Assembly: GCA_002402085.1 (NCBI GenBank)
Contig: NVVB01000007.1
Location: 68,546-81,744, forward strand
DNA length: 13,199 nucleotides
Origin: Gammaproteobacteria bacterium
Lineage (GTDB): Bacteria; Pseudomonadota; Gammaproteobacteria; Pseudomonadales; UBA3067
Direction of reading: 5' to 3'
Of this stretch, positions 7,015 to 13,199 are shown one piece after another (the stretch's first letter is position 1; each line of letters begins with the position of its first letter). The notes under the pieces are model-generated. The model did no database searches. It was not told the origin of the DNA and was given only the letters and a program-made list of their open reading frames with translations. A program made the position numbers and the translations under genes.

Positions 7015-7818
7015 TTATTCAGTATCTTTTTCAAAGTGACCGTTACGTAAAAACTGATCCACCTGCTTCATCACCCCGGAATCATTCATGATAAATGTAT
7101 GATTATTAGGCACCACTAAGAAATCTACCATTTCATCCAGGCGAGCATTTTCTACTGACACCTTACCGTCATCTTCGCCTTCAGATAATAAAGAAAACCA
7201 CGGTTCATAACTGCTATTACCCGTAATCACCCCTACCTCCAAATCAATCGGTTTCAATTGATTTGGCAAGCTAGTCGACTCCGTACTTAACTGCTGACCT
7301 GCGGGTCCATTTAACCAACGATAAAGAATAGAATCTTTTAGAAAGTCAGACACTTCACTGCCTTTATTTGGAGGACTCAACATCACCACACGTCGAATCC
7401 TTGGGAATGACTTGTCTTGAAAAAACTGACGCACCAAAATACCACCCAACGAATGGGTCACAAAATGAATCTGGCCTTTGGTCTCTTTTTGACACTCTTT
7501 AATTGCGGGCGGCAGATATTGCTCGGCTAAATATTCAATACTTTCATCCGTAGACGGATAAGCCACACGCACGACCCAATAATTTTTTTGCTTCAAGAAC
7601 CTTGAAATAAAAAACATTGAACCCGTATTACGTGCCAAACCATGGATTAAAATAACGCAATCTTGAGAAACTCGATCGTCTTGGTGCGTGGAATAAGAAG
7701 ACTCAACATCACTAGCAGCGATGGCACTACTAGAACTTATGCTACAAATTAACAGGCCTAAAATAGCTGATGCTTTGTGGTGCTTTACTTTAGACTTAAA
7801 ACGACGTATTAATTTCAT
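7015..7818 (-). CDS. Secreted alpha/beta-hydrolase, lipase/esterase type
   Basis: The 267-residue protein has a long basic N-region (KLIRRFKSKVKHHK), a hydrophobic core and a probable signal-peptidase I site at about residue 34 (AIA before ASD), so it is likely periplasmic or exported. The hydrolase fold is clear: oxyanion-loop motif LIHGLARN (57-64), nucleophile elbow THSLGG with Ser123, probable acid Asp217 in DDGKVS, and catalytic His240 in NNHTF. The first Gly of the usual GxSxG is replaced by Thr, as in several lipases with a THS[LM]GG elbow. The layout fits small esterases/lipases of the PGAP1-like or triacylglycerol-lipase group; the real substrate is unknown. No chaperone (foldase) gene is adjacent. 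No clear ribosome binding site precedes ATG 7818; the region upstream is very AT-rich. Convergent with the AraC-type regulator. Confidence 0.9.
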   Translation of the reverse strand: MKLIRRFKSKVKHHKASAILGLLICSISSSSAIAASDVESSYSTHQDDRVSQDCVILIHGLARNTGSMFFISRFLKQKNYWVVRVAYPSTDESIEYLAEQYLPPAIKECQKETKGQIHFVTHSLGGILVRQFFQDKSFPRIRRVVMLSPPNKGSEVSDFLKDSILYRWLNGPAGQQLSTESTSLPNQLKPIDLEVGVITGNSSYEPWFSLLSEGEDDGKVSVENARLDEMVDFLVVPNNHTFIMNDSGVMKQVDQFLRNGHFEKDTE

Positions 7819-7993
7819 TAATTATTAACAATAAATATAATATATAGTTATTACAATTGCTTACCAACTCTTGGGGAATCCTTTCACCATTCCTAAGCGT
7901 ATAATTGGCTTCAATCAGCGACTAGATTCCACTCTACAATAGATGCCAAAGATGTGACAGGATAATATGCCGTTTGTTATAAGCAGGCATCAT

Positions 7994-8022
7994 TAATACA
8001 TTGAAGCCAAGTCAATGTATTA
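7994..8022. promoter_or_regulatory. 11-bp perfect inverted repeat, candidate operator
   Basis: TAATACATTGA (7994-8004) and TCAATGTATTA (8012-8022) are exact reverse complements around a seven-base spacer. No T run follows on either strand, so it does not look like a terminator. Its place, about 176-204 bp upstream of the hydrolase ATG, fits a binding site for a dimeric regulator; this is inference. Confidence 0.45.
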
Positions 8023-8087
8023 GTCAATTTTCGTTCTTAACGGATCTCTTTTAGGGGCGCTAATAAAGCAGCCAGAAAAACCAGCAC

Positions 8088-8114
8088 AGAGACAAGAGAC
8101 AAGAGACAAGAGAC
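8088..8114. repeat. Heptanucleotide tandem array AGAGACA, 3.9 copies
   Basis: AGAGACA is repeated exactly at 8088, 8095 and 8102, followed by AGAGAC at 8109-8114. It lies between the stop of the 303-residue membrane protein and the upstream region of the hydrolase gene. Perfect copies suggest recent slippage. Confidence 0.85.
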
Positions 8115-8154
8115 TAGAAATAACGCCAACGCTCCTAAGCGCAACTCAATCTCA

Positions 8155-9066
8155 TTAACTCGAACGTTCTGCTAACTGCGCCACCACCTGTGACAATTTA
8201 TTTTGCAGAATCTCAGCATTCTCTGGGCCCATGCGAATGAGCTGTTTTTGAACAGCGGTCAAACGCTCCAACTCGGGGTCCGCAAATTTAAACGCCACTG
8301 ACGGACGAATAAGCTCAATTGAAGAACCTACTTCCGGCACCTGGCCTAGCTGTTGTAAGGCATTCCGAAACACAAGATCAATCTCACTTTGGCTATGACC
8401 TAACTCACCGTATGCTTCCTGGAGAAGCGGGCGAAGCAGCATAAAAACATTGACGATTGTTTCCGCATCCAACGCATCAATAGCGCGCACGAGTGAGTCA
8501 TAACGAGAGAAATTATCTTGATCAAGTAAATATCTATTCTCCCCTAATGCTTCAACTTTCAATGTACCTAGGGGGTTTAGAAACGTAAAATTCTCGGTCG
8601 AAAGCTCCCCTTCTGCCATGCTAGCCAATAAATGAGTTAACTTTCTCACCACCTCTTCCGTATGCCAAATCTGCTCAACAATGGCTCCCGAGGAAAGCTT
8701 TGTTGCCTCAAGCACAACAAATTTATCACTTTCATTCAATGGCGGTGTTTCCACAACAGGCTCAAGCAATGCGCTGACTAAAGAGCCCGAGGCAAGCACA
8801 GGCTCAGAATCCAACGCGTGTGAATCTCGATTAATCTGACCAGCCAAGCGGTTCTGTTCACGGAAACCAGGCAATTGGCCATAATTTGCGGAATTATCCA
8901 GGGACTGTTCACCGGAGAAGATGCTATCAAAATCACCTATCGCAAACCGGTAGACGAGCAAACCCAGCACCAGCGCGAAGCCCAATCCAGTGAGTTTCAA
9001 TAGAATGCCAGATCGCACATCAGGCCCTAAGGAACTCGCTTCTTGGTTATTACTTTGATTGCCCAT
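8155..9066 (-). CDS. Single-pass membrane protein, function unknown
   Basis: The frame is open to an ATG at 9180, but ATG 9066 has AGGAG (9072-9076) five bases upstream and no such site precedes 9180, so a 303-residue product starting MGNQSNNQEASS is preferred. A candidate -10 at 9127-9132 lies between the two starts and agrees with this. One membrane segment is visible at about residues 19-41 (ILLKLTGLGFALVLGLLVYR) after a short polar N-terminus, implying an N-in protein with a periplasmic domain of roughly 260 residues. That domain is helical-looking, Leu/Glu/Ala-rich and without cysteines, with a C-terminal stretch likely to form amphipathic helices (ERLTAVQKQLIRMG, then QNKLSQVVAQLAERSS). 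I recognise no domain. Neighbours give no clue; it is far from both flanking genes, so probably transcribed alone. Confidence 0.75.
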   Translation of the reverse strand: MGNQSNNQEASSLGPDVRSGILLKLTGLGFALVLGLLVYRFAIGDFDSIFSGEQSLDNSANYGQLPGFREQNRLAGQINRDSHALDSEPVLASGSLVSALLEPVVETPPLNESDKFVVLEATKLSSGAIVEQIWHTEEVVRKLTHLLASMAEGELSTENFTFLNPLGTLKVEALGENRYLLDQDNFSRYDSLVRAIDALDAETIVNVFMLLRPLLQEAYGELGHSQSEIDLVFRNALQQLGQVPEVGSSIELIRPSVAFKFADPELERLTAVQKQLIRMGPENAEILQNKLSQVVAQLAERSS

Positions 9067-9071
9067 TGATA

Positions 9072-9076
9072 CTCCT
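9072..9076 (-). promoter_or_regulatory. Strong ribosome binding site deciding start at 9066
   Basis: AGGAG on the minus strand, five bases before ATG 9066. It is the strongest such site in the window and argues against the start 114 bases upstream. Confidence 0.75.
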
Positions 9077-9126
9077 ACTCTCAACCCGTGTGACTTCCCC
9101 AAATCGCTGATTAAGGGGAAACTGTC

Positions 9127-9132
9127 AGTATA
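9127..9132 (-). promoter_or_regulatory. Candidate -10 element for the 303-residue protein gene
   Basis: TATACT on the minus strand would place the transcript start near 9120 and give a leader of about 54 bases to ATG 9066. A good -35 is not visible. Confidence 0.25.
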
Positions 9133-9413
9133 AATCCGCTCTTGGTCGGCAGCATATAATAGCAAGTGGAGTAGGTCCATAGCCTATAAAACAAAACACC
9201 AAGCCTTACGCACACATCAAGCAAAAAACAGAAAAGAAGCCCAACAGAGAAACCATTCGGTTGCAGATCGCATCAAAGTCGGGCCACCCACGTAGAAAAC
9301 ACACTGACTATAAAGGCGTAAACCCCACATCCCATCCATGAATGGCTTTTATACCCTCCCTTCACGCCACATAAGGGCCAGTGCCTAGCCGTATTAAACT
9401 ACTTGCCCACACA

Positions 9414-10340
9414 CTAGGCCTTCTTAGGAATGAATGCCAAGCCGCCAGCACCAGCCAAAACCAGGAATAAACCAACAAGGTGATACACCGTAAAGGCCTC
9501 GCCCAAAAACACGCTCGACATAATCACAGCAGCCACGGGACCAATCATGCCCACCACAGAGACATCCAATGCACCCAAATGCTTAACCCCAAGCGAAAAC
9601 AATAAACTGGGCATTACCGTGGATAAAATTGCCATGCCAAAAATAAGCGTCATAGCATGATCTGTAATCACTGGCAGCACGGCACCGTGGATAGTTATGA
9701 AGTGCACAACGATTGCCACACTCGCGCCCGTCATTGCATAACAGGTATAACGGATACTGCCCACACGAATCACATGCTTTTCACTGCCCATTACGTACAC
9801 CGCAAAACAAACGGCACTTAGAACAACAAATGCGACGCCCATAATCGAGTATCGACCACTTCCTTGAGCATCCGATAAAAAGGTCACGGCAATCCCGACA
9901 TACGCTAGAACCAAGGAAAAGGTACTGACCCAACTTATTCGCTTTTTACCCAAAAAAACTGACGACAGAAAAATAAAAGAAGGATAAAGATACAAAATCA
10001 TCCGTTCCAAATTCACACTGACCGTCTCCAGTCCCTTAAGATCAAAGAAACTAGCAAAATAGTAGCCCATGATGCCGACGACACCCATGCGGAAATATTC
10101 AGTCATTGAAATCGATACGCGCTGCACTTCACGTCGTAGTTGAATCATCAATATCAAAAAGTAAAAGGGCAAGGCCATTAGCACGCGATAAAGCATCGTC
10201 GCTTCAAGTGATACCCCTTGCGCATAGATCAACTTAATAAAAATTGCCTTGGAGGAAAACCCAACCGTAGCGATCAATACCAGTCCGACTAAAAGTACAC
10301 GGCTTGGAAAGAGTGTTCGAATGAGGGGAACCGTGAGCAT
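9414..10340 (-). CDS. EamA/DMT-family transporter, ten membrane segments
   Basis: The 308-residue protein is almost entirely hydrophobic, with about ten predicted membrane segments arranged as two EamA repeats (about residues 17-136 and 163-304), the usual size for this family. The first repeat includes the substrate-pore-like stretch ATMLYRVLMALPFYFLIL; each repeat ends in the typical pattern, SSVFLGKKRISW in the first and SSVFLGEAFTVYHLVGLFLV in the second. Family members export amino acids, purines or other metabolites across the inner membrane; the substrate cannot be assigned. ATG 10340 has AAGGA (10348-10352) seven bases upstream. A candidate promoter sits directly before it and a hairpin just upstream of that, so it appears to be a single-gene unit. 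The short frames antisense to its start look like shadows. Confidence 0.92.
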   Translation of the reverse strand: MLTVPLIRTLFPSRVLLVGLVLIATVGFSSKAIFIKLIYAQGVSLEATMLYRVLMALPFYFLILMIQLRREVQRVSISMTEYFRMGVVGIMGYYFASFFDLKGLETVSVNLERMILYLYPSFIFLSSVFLGKKRISWVSTFSLVLAYVGIAVTFLSDAQGSGRYSIMGVAFVVLSAVCFAVYVMGSEKHVIRVGSIRYTCYAMTGASVAIVVHFITIHGAVLPVITDHAMTLIFGMAILSTVMPSLLFSLGVKHLGALDVSVVGMIGPVAAVIMSSVFLGEAFTVYHLVGLFLVLAGAGGLAFIPKKA

Positions 10341-10354
10341 GTCGAGATCCTTTC

Positions 10355-10384
10355 GTTATACGAATAGTACGACTGAGATTTCAA
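10355..10384 (-). promoter_or_regulatory. Candidate sigma-70 promoter of the EamA transporter gene
   Basis: On the minus strand TTGAAA (10379-10384) and TATAAC (10355-10360) each match five of six consensus bases with an 18-bp gap. The transcript would start only about 8-10 bases before the ATG and cut into the ribosome binding site, which weakens the call or implies a nearly leaderless message. Confidence 0.35.
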
Positions 10385-10409
10385 CAGCGTTCTTGAAGAT
10401 AAAAGCAAG

Positions 10410-10432
10410 AAGGCTGCAAAATCTGCAGCCTT
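10410..10432 (-). terminator. Hairpin upstream of the EamA transporter gene, likely terminator
   Basis: AAGGCTGCA (10410-10418) pairs perfectly with TGCAGCCTT (10424-10432) around a five-base loop. On the minus strand it is followed by the T-rich CTTGCTTTTATC, a moderate termination signal. It begins nine bases after the stop of a 39-codon frame ending at 10441 and would block read-through into the transporter gene. Confidence 0.55.
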
Positions 10433-10440
10433 TGGGGAGT

Positions 10441-10560
10441 TTAGTGAATAATAAAGCCCAAATCTGCGCGCAAGATCTTTCGCCACAGTTGGGGTTGCAC
10501 TAATCTAAGCGCAATCGAGGTCAATAAAAGTACTTGTTTAAAGTGATTTAGAATCTTCAT
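10441..10560 (-). CDS. Possible 39-residue small protein
   Basis: A frame starting ATG 10560 encodes a basic peptide with a short hydrophobic stretch (MKILNHFKQVLLLTSIALRL at the N-terminus). The only support is its position directly before a hairpin terminator. No ribosome binding site is visible, the frame stays open further upstream (to 10725) without protein character, and I recognise no family. The hairpin could equally end a small non-coding RNA. Confidence 0.15.
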   Translation of the reverse strand: MKILNHFKQVLLLTSIALRLVQPQLWRKILRADLGFIIH

Positions 10561-10725
10561 CATTAAATAAATTTTCAATATTAAACAACATCCAACTACC
10601 CTATCAACGAAAAATATTAATGTCAATATGCTCCATCTAAGCAGGCATTCCAGTTCCGGCTCCCAAGACTGATTAAATTCCCACAAGCCAAACGTTGAAT
10701 CAACAACCAGTATAGGCGTGGTCAC

Positions 10726-10746
10726 CTATCTACTATCTACTATCTA
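10726..10746. repeat. Heptanucleotide tandem array CTATCTA, three copies
   Basis: CTATCTA is repeated exactly at 10726, 10733 and 10740. The array sits in the loop between GCGTGG (10716-10721) and CCACGC (10750-10755). Confidence 0.85.
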
Positions 10747-10866
10747 TAGCCACGCTCTTAACAACGTTTTATTAACCCTTACGTTTGCTATCGATAAAGC
10801 GCAGCATCCTACCCAACAAAGCGCTCATCTACAAACCACACAAAAGAAGAGTTATGCTCGGACGGC

Positions 10867-10914
10867 TTACTTTTTTCAACAGGGCTGCTGTCAAATCTGG
10901 GGCACAAAAAGTAA
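10867..10914. repeat. Inverted repeat TTACTTTTT / AAAAAGTAA
   Basis: The nine-base arms lie at 10867-10875 and 10906-10914 with a 30-base loop. Similar AAAAAGTAAC-ended inverted repeats are, from memory, common dispersed intergenic elements in gammaproteobacteria. No T run suited to termination follows, and a repeat remnant is the more likely reading. Confidence 0.5.
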
Positions 10915-11029
10915 CAATGGAGTTACGCCTCAGAGGGCGACCAAGACGTCGCATGGTCAAGCGAAGAACGAAGCGAAACGATTGTGCGCAATACAAGCCT
11001 ACGCAATAGATTTCGGCGATAACACTAAT

Positions 11030-12283
11030 TTAACTAACAGGCTCCTCGCTCAATTGCGATGAGGACCGCTTTGCCAGAGGCAAACCCGTCTCAACAGGAA
11101 GACTAGTAATCGAACGCAGTATTGAATTGTCATAATCCCATCGAACTTGGTTTTCAAGTACGGCGGCCTGCTCAGGTAAATTATCAAGAATACTATTTAA
11201 TAGCGTTACCATCTCCATTTTAGCGAGATGCACCCCTACGCAATAATGAGGCCCAAAGCCAAATGACATGGATGCTTTGGTACAACGGGTAATGTCGAGC
11301 ACATCAGGGTTTGGGAACGCTGAAGGGTCATGATTGGCGCTGGCAGTGACAATATACACCGACTCGCCCTTCTTTATTATCTTACCGCCGTATTCAGCAT
11401 CTTCGGTAAGATATTTTCTAAATAGCTTGCCCGTGTCATCAAAGCGTAATAACTCCATCACCGCATTACTCATAAGGCTTCTATCGTCCCGAAGTAATTT
11501 CAGCTGTTGCGGGTTTTTGTATAAATTCAAAATGGCCAAATTGCTTGAATGCACGGTAGTTTCAGACCCAGCAGCAATAAGACTTAACACTAACTTGATA
11601 ATATCATTATCCTCACACAGCGGATCACTCTGCGCGGCATCAACAAAATCGCTAAGCATGTCATCTTGAGGATTTTTTTTACGCTTGTTAATCTCTTCTG
11701 CAAGATAATTAAAAAGGTAACGATGAGAGTCTTTGGCTTTGGCAAGGGCATGATCGGAGGCATCCGGGTCAATCATCCCTACTATCACTGACATTGCGCT
11801 AGTTAAAAATTGCTCTTGCTCTTCAGAATCAGGGGGTACGCCGATTATTCTTGATATTACTTTATTCGGTACCGGCGTAATAACGGTTTTAGACAGATCA
11901 ACAACCCCGCCTTTTAATATATTTTGGGTATGAGACCCCACGACTTCGTCGATTAAACGCTGCATGCGTTCAACACGCTTAGGAAAAAAAGCTTTACTGA
12001 CCAACAAACGTGACCGACGATGATGCTCATTGTCATTTAAAGGAGAGGTGTTTTTTTCAAAATAACCTGCCCCTTGTGCCGACGCATGTTTTGAATGACA
12101 CCGATCTCTATTAAAACGTGGGTCGGCCAAGGCTTTCTTGACATCGTCGTACCGAGTAATAATCCATAAATCATGATCCTCCAAATAATGTACAGAGGAA
12201 TGCTCCCGGTAGGGCTTAAAAAAGCTTTGTGGGTTCTCGGTGTATTGTTTCGAGAAAATATCGAGTTTGGGCAATGCGCTCAT
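11030..12283 (-). CDS. Cytochrome P450 (complete)
   Basis: The 417-residue protein is the usual size of soluble bacterial P450 monooxygenases and has no membrane anchor. Landmarks in order: C-helix region NEHHRRSRLLVSKAF (85-99); I-helix AAGSETT (237-243) with the acid-alcohol pair Glu241-Thr242 for oxygen activation; ExxR as ELLR (277-280); the K'-region YGGKIIKKGESVYIVTASAN; and the heme loop FGFGPHYCVG (341-350) with Cys348 as the iron ligand. The protein should be catalytically intact. It needs electrons from a ferredoxin and reductase, none of which lie here. ATG 12283 has AAGGA (12293-12297) nine bases upstream. It follows the other P450 gene on the same strand by 175 bp without a visible terminator, so co-transcription is possible. 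CYP family and substrate are not assignable by eye; sterol, terpene or fatty-acid hydroxylation are all open. Confidence 0.95.
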   Translation of the reverse strand: MSALPKLDIFSKQYTENPQSFFKPYREHSSVHYLEDHDLWIITRYDDVKKALADPRFNRDRCHSKHASAQGAGYFEKNTSPLNDNEHHRRSRLLVSKAFFPKRVERMQRLIDEVVGSHTQNILKGGVVDLSKTVITPVPNKVISRIIGVPPDSEEQEQFLTSAMSVIVGMIDPDASDHALAKAKDSHRYLFNYLAEEINKRKKNPQDDMLSDFVDAAQSDPLCEDNDIIKLVLSLIAAGSETTVHSSNLAILNLYKNPQQLKLLRDDRSLMSNAVMELLRFDDTGKLFRKYLTEDAEYGGKIIKKGESVYIVTASANHDPSAFPNPDVLDITRCTKASMSFGFGPHYCVGVHLAKMEMVTLLNSILDNLPEQAAVLENQVRWDYDNSILRSITSLPVETGLPLAKRSSSQLSEEPVS

Positions 12284-12458
12284 CTTAATCAGTCCTTAAA
12301 AAAATAACGGCGATCCACAGGTGTTTGTTTTCAAATAATCACGTCAACGACATACTGACTCATTACCCGAACCCAATACGACTCATTCACTTCAGCCAGT
12401 GTTCCCAGCCTATTCATTTTCAAATGCCCGAGATTCGTTTCATGGCGAAACTCAAGCG

Positions 12459-13199
12459 CTAAACAGGAGTCCCCTGCCGCTTACCCGGCGTGAATGTCAT
12501 CGGTAAATTGGCCCACCCACGGATAGCGCCCGCATGGACTCGTTTCGCGTTACCACGGTGAATTTTATAATCAGGGATGCGTTTAACAAGCTCTTCCAGA
12601 GCAACCCGCGCTTCAAGACGCGCCAAATTTGCGCCTAAACAAAAATGCACACCAAAACCAAACGCGATGTGGTCGCGCAATTTACGAGACACATCAAACA
12701 ATTCCGCATTGGAAAACTTATCTTCGTCCTTATTAGCAGATCCCCACAACAACAAAATTCGTTCCCCTTTCGGAATAGTGACGCCGTTAATCTCCACCGC
12801 TTCCGTAGTGGTCCTTGCCAGTCCTTGTGCAGGCGATTCCATTCTTAAAAACTCTTCTACCGCATTGGGAATTTCACTTGGGTCGTCACGCAACAACTGC
12901 CCGATCTCGGGATTCTCTTCCATCAGCACTAAAGCGCTGCCTAGTAGATTGGTGGTGGTTTCAGTGCCCGCGAGCAGTAACGTAAATATAAACGAATACA
13001 GTTCTGGATCAGTGAGTGCGCGCCCCTCCACATCAGACTGGACTAACACACTAATCAAATCGTCACGAGGATTGACTTTTCGATCTTGAATCTCGTCATT
13101 AATTATTTGAAACAACTCCATCCGCTTAGCAGCAATTTCACTCTGAGATTTTATGCCCACCGACTGCACCATATCGTCAGCCACTCGTTTAAAAATGCC
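12459..13199 (-). CDS. Cytochrome P450, C-terminal part (runs off the window)
   Basis: The last 246 residues of a second P450 are visible; the frame is open to base 13199, so a GTG at 13184 is internal rather than a start. About 150-170 N-terminal residues are missing if the length is typical. Counting from the first visible residue: I-helix LLLAGTETT (74-82), ExxR as EFLR (116-119), heme loop FGFGVHFCLG (180-189) with Cys187 binding the iron, followed by ANLARLEARVALEELVKRIP, a common soluble bacterial pattern. All core residues seen are intact. It is clearly different from the neighbouring P450 throughout (for example the I-helix, heme-loop flank and C-terminus), so the pair is not a recent duplication. 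It also requires separate redox partners. Substrate unknown. Confidence 0.93.
   Translation of the reverse strand, partial: GIFKRVADDMVQSVGIKSQSEIAAKRMELFQIINDEIQDRKVNPRDDLISVLVQSDVEGRALTDPELYSFIFTLLLAGTETTTNLLGSALVLMEENPEIGQLLRDDPSEIPNAVEEFLRMESPAQGLARTTTEAVEINGVTIPKGERILLLWGSANKDEDKFSNAELFDVSRKLRDHIAFGFGVHFCLGANLARLEARVALEELVKRIPDYKIHRGNAKRVHAGAIRGWANLPMTFTPGKRQGTPV

Larger units (their letters stand above)
7819..8154. other. Spacer upstream of the hydrolase gene
   Basis: This 336-bp stretch contains no gene I can support. It holds an AT-rich leader next to the hydrolase start (7819-7860), an 11-bp inverted repeat at 7994-8022, and a heptamer array at 8088-8114. The only possible terminator for the gene ending at 8155 is a four-base stem near 8130, too weak to call. 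Confidence 0.6.
9067..9413. other. Spacer between the EamA transporter and membrane-protein genes
   Basis: About 347 bp without a supported gene, once the downstream start is placed at 9066. Besides the ribosome binding site and candidate -10 listed separately, I see only GCCTAG/CTAGGC arms near 9394-9420 with a loop too long for a convincing terminator. Confidence 0.5.
10341..11029. other. Gene-poor spacer with hairpin and repeats
   Basis: Nearly 690 bp separate the transporter and P450 genes. The stretch contains a candidate promoter and hairpin (10355-10432), a heptamer array (10726-10746) flanked by GCGTGG/CCACGC arms, and an inverted repeat of AAAAAGTAA at 10867-10914. Plus-strand frames at 10718-11062 and 10785-11009 overlap each other, lack ribosome binding sites and are rich in Arg/Lys/Gln; the first runs into the end of the P450 gene. 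I treat them as non-coding. Confidence 0.6.

Noticed and set aside
8125..8145. Possible terminator of the 303-residue protein gene
   Set aside because: Only a four-base CGCT/AGCG stem with no T run on the minus strand.
10718..11062. Overlapping plus-strand frames of 114 and 74 codons
   Set aside because: They overlap in different frames, begin within or near a heptamer array, lack ribosome binding sites, and the longer runs into the P450 3' end; they look like translations of a repeat-like spacer.
12334..12470. Minus-strand frame between the two P450 genes, open from the end of the first into a 28-codon ATG frame (ATG near 12420)
   Set aside because: Too short, no ribosome binding site, and a frame of this length is likely by chance.
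1..13199. CRISPR array, prophage, insertion sequence or defence system
   Set aside because: No regularly spaced long repeats, no transposase, integrase or nuclease-like protein, and no terminal repeats were seen; the tandem arrays are far too short.

Overview
The window looks like chromosomal DNA of a Gram-negative bacterium, most likely a marine or oil-associated gammaproteobacterium. The evidence is moderate GC with AT-rich spacers, a Lol-type outer-membrane lipoprotein, an outer-membrane beta-barrel protein, an AraC regulator of the OruR-like type, an EamA transporter and two soluble bacterial cytochromes P450. Such gene mixes are familiar from Alcanivorax/Marinobacter/Ketobacter-like genomes, but the genus assignment is inference. 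I see no rRNA, tRNA, transposase, integrase, phage gene or CRISPR array.

Layout. 1-290 (-): 5' end of an ABC exporter (membrane domain fused to ATPase), cut by the window edge. 434-1627 (-): beta-barrel outer-membrane protein, tentatively omptin-like. 1814-1842: strong terminator of the next gene. 1872-5006 (-): very large acidic Gly/Ser/Asp-rich lipoprotein of unknown function. 5007-5856: long spacer carrying candidate promoter and operator sequences. 5857-6909 (+): AraC-family regulator, convergent with 7015-7818 (-), a secreted alpha/beta-hydrolase (lipase/esterase); the two share a perfect 18-bp hairpin terminator. 8155-9066 (-): single-pass membrane protein of unknown function. 9414-10340 (-): EamA/DMT transporter. 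10341-11029: gene-poor spacer with a hairpin, a heptamer array and an inverted repeat. 11030-12283 (-): cytochrome P450. 12459-13199 (-): C-terminal half of a second P450, open at the window edge.

How they work together. The two P450 genes run the same way with a 175-bp gap and may be co-transcribed; both are soluble and would need a ferredoxin/reductase encoded elsewhere. The AraC regulator has no obvious same-strand target, so autoregulation or control of a distant locus is as likely as control of the lipase. The remaining genes look like independent single-gene units.

Three starts were moved from the longest open frame to sites with better ribosome binding sites (1627, 5006, 9066). No clear new multi-gene system is visible. 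The best leads are the giant lipoprotein with an internal duplication, the omptin-like barrel lacking part of the expected active site, a 23-bp-period repeat upstream of the AraC gene, and several short tandem arrays confined to spacers.
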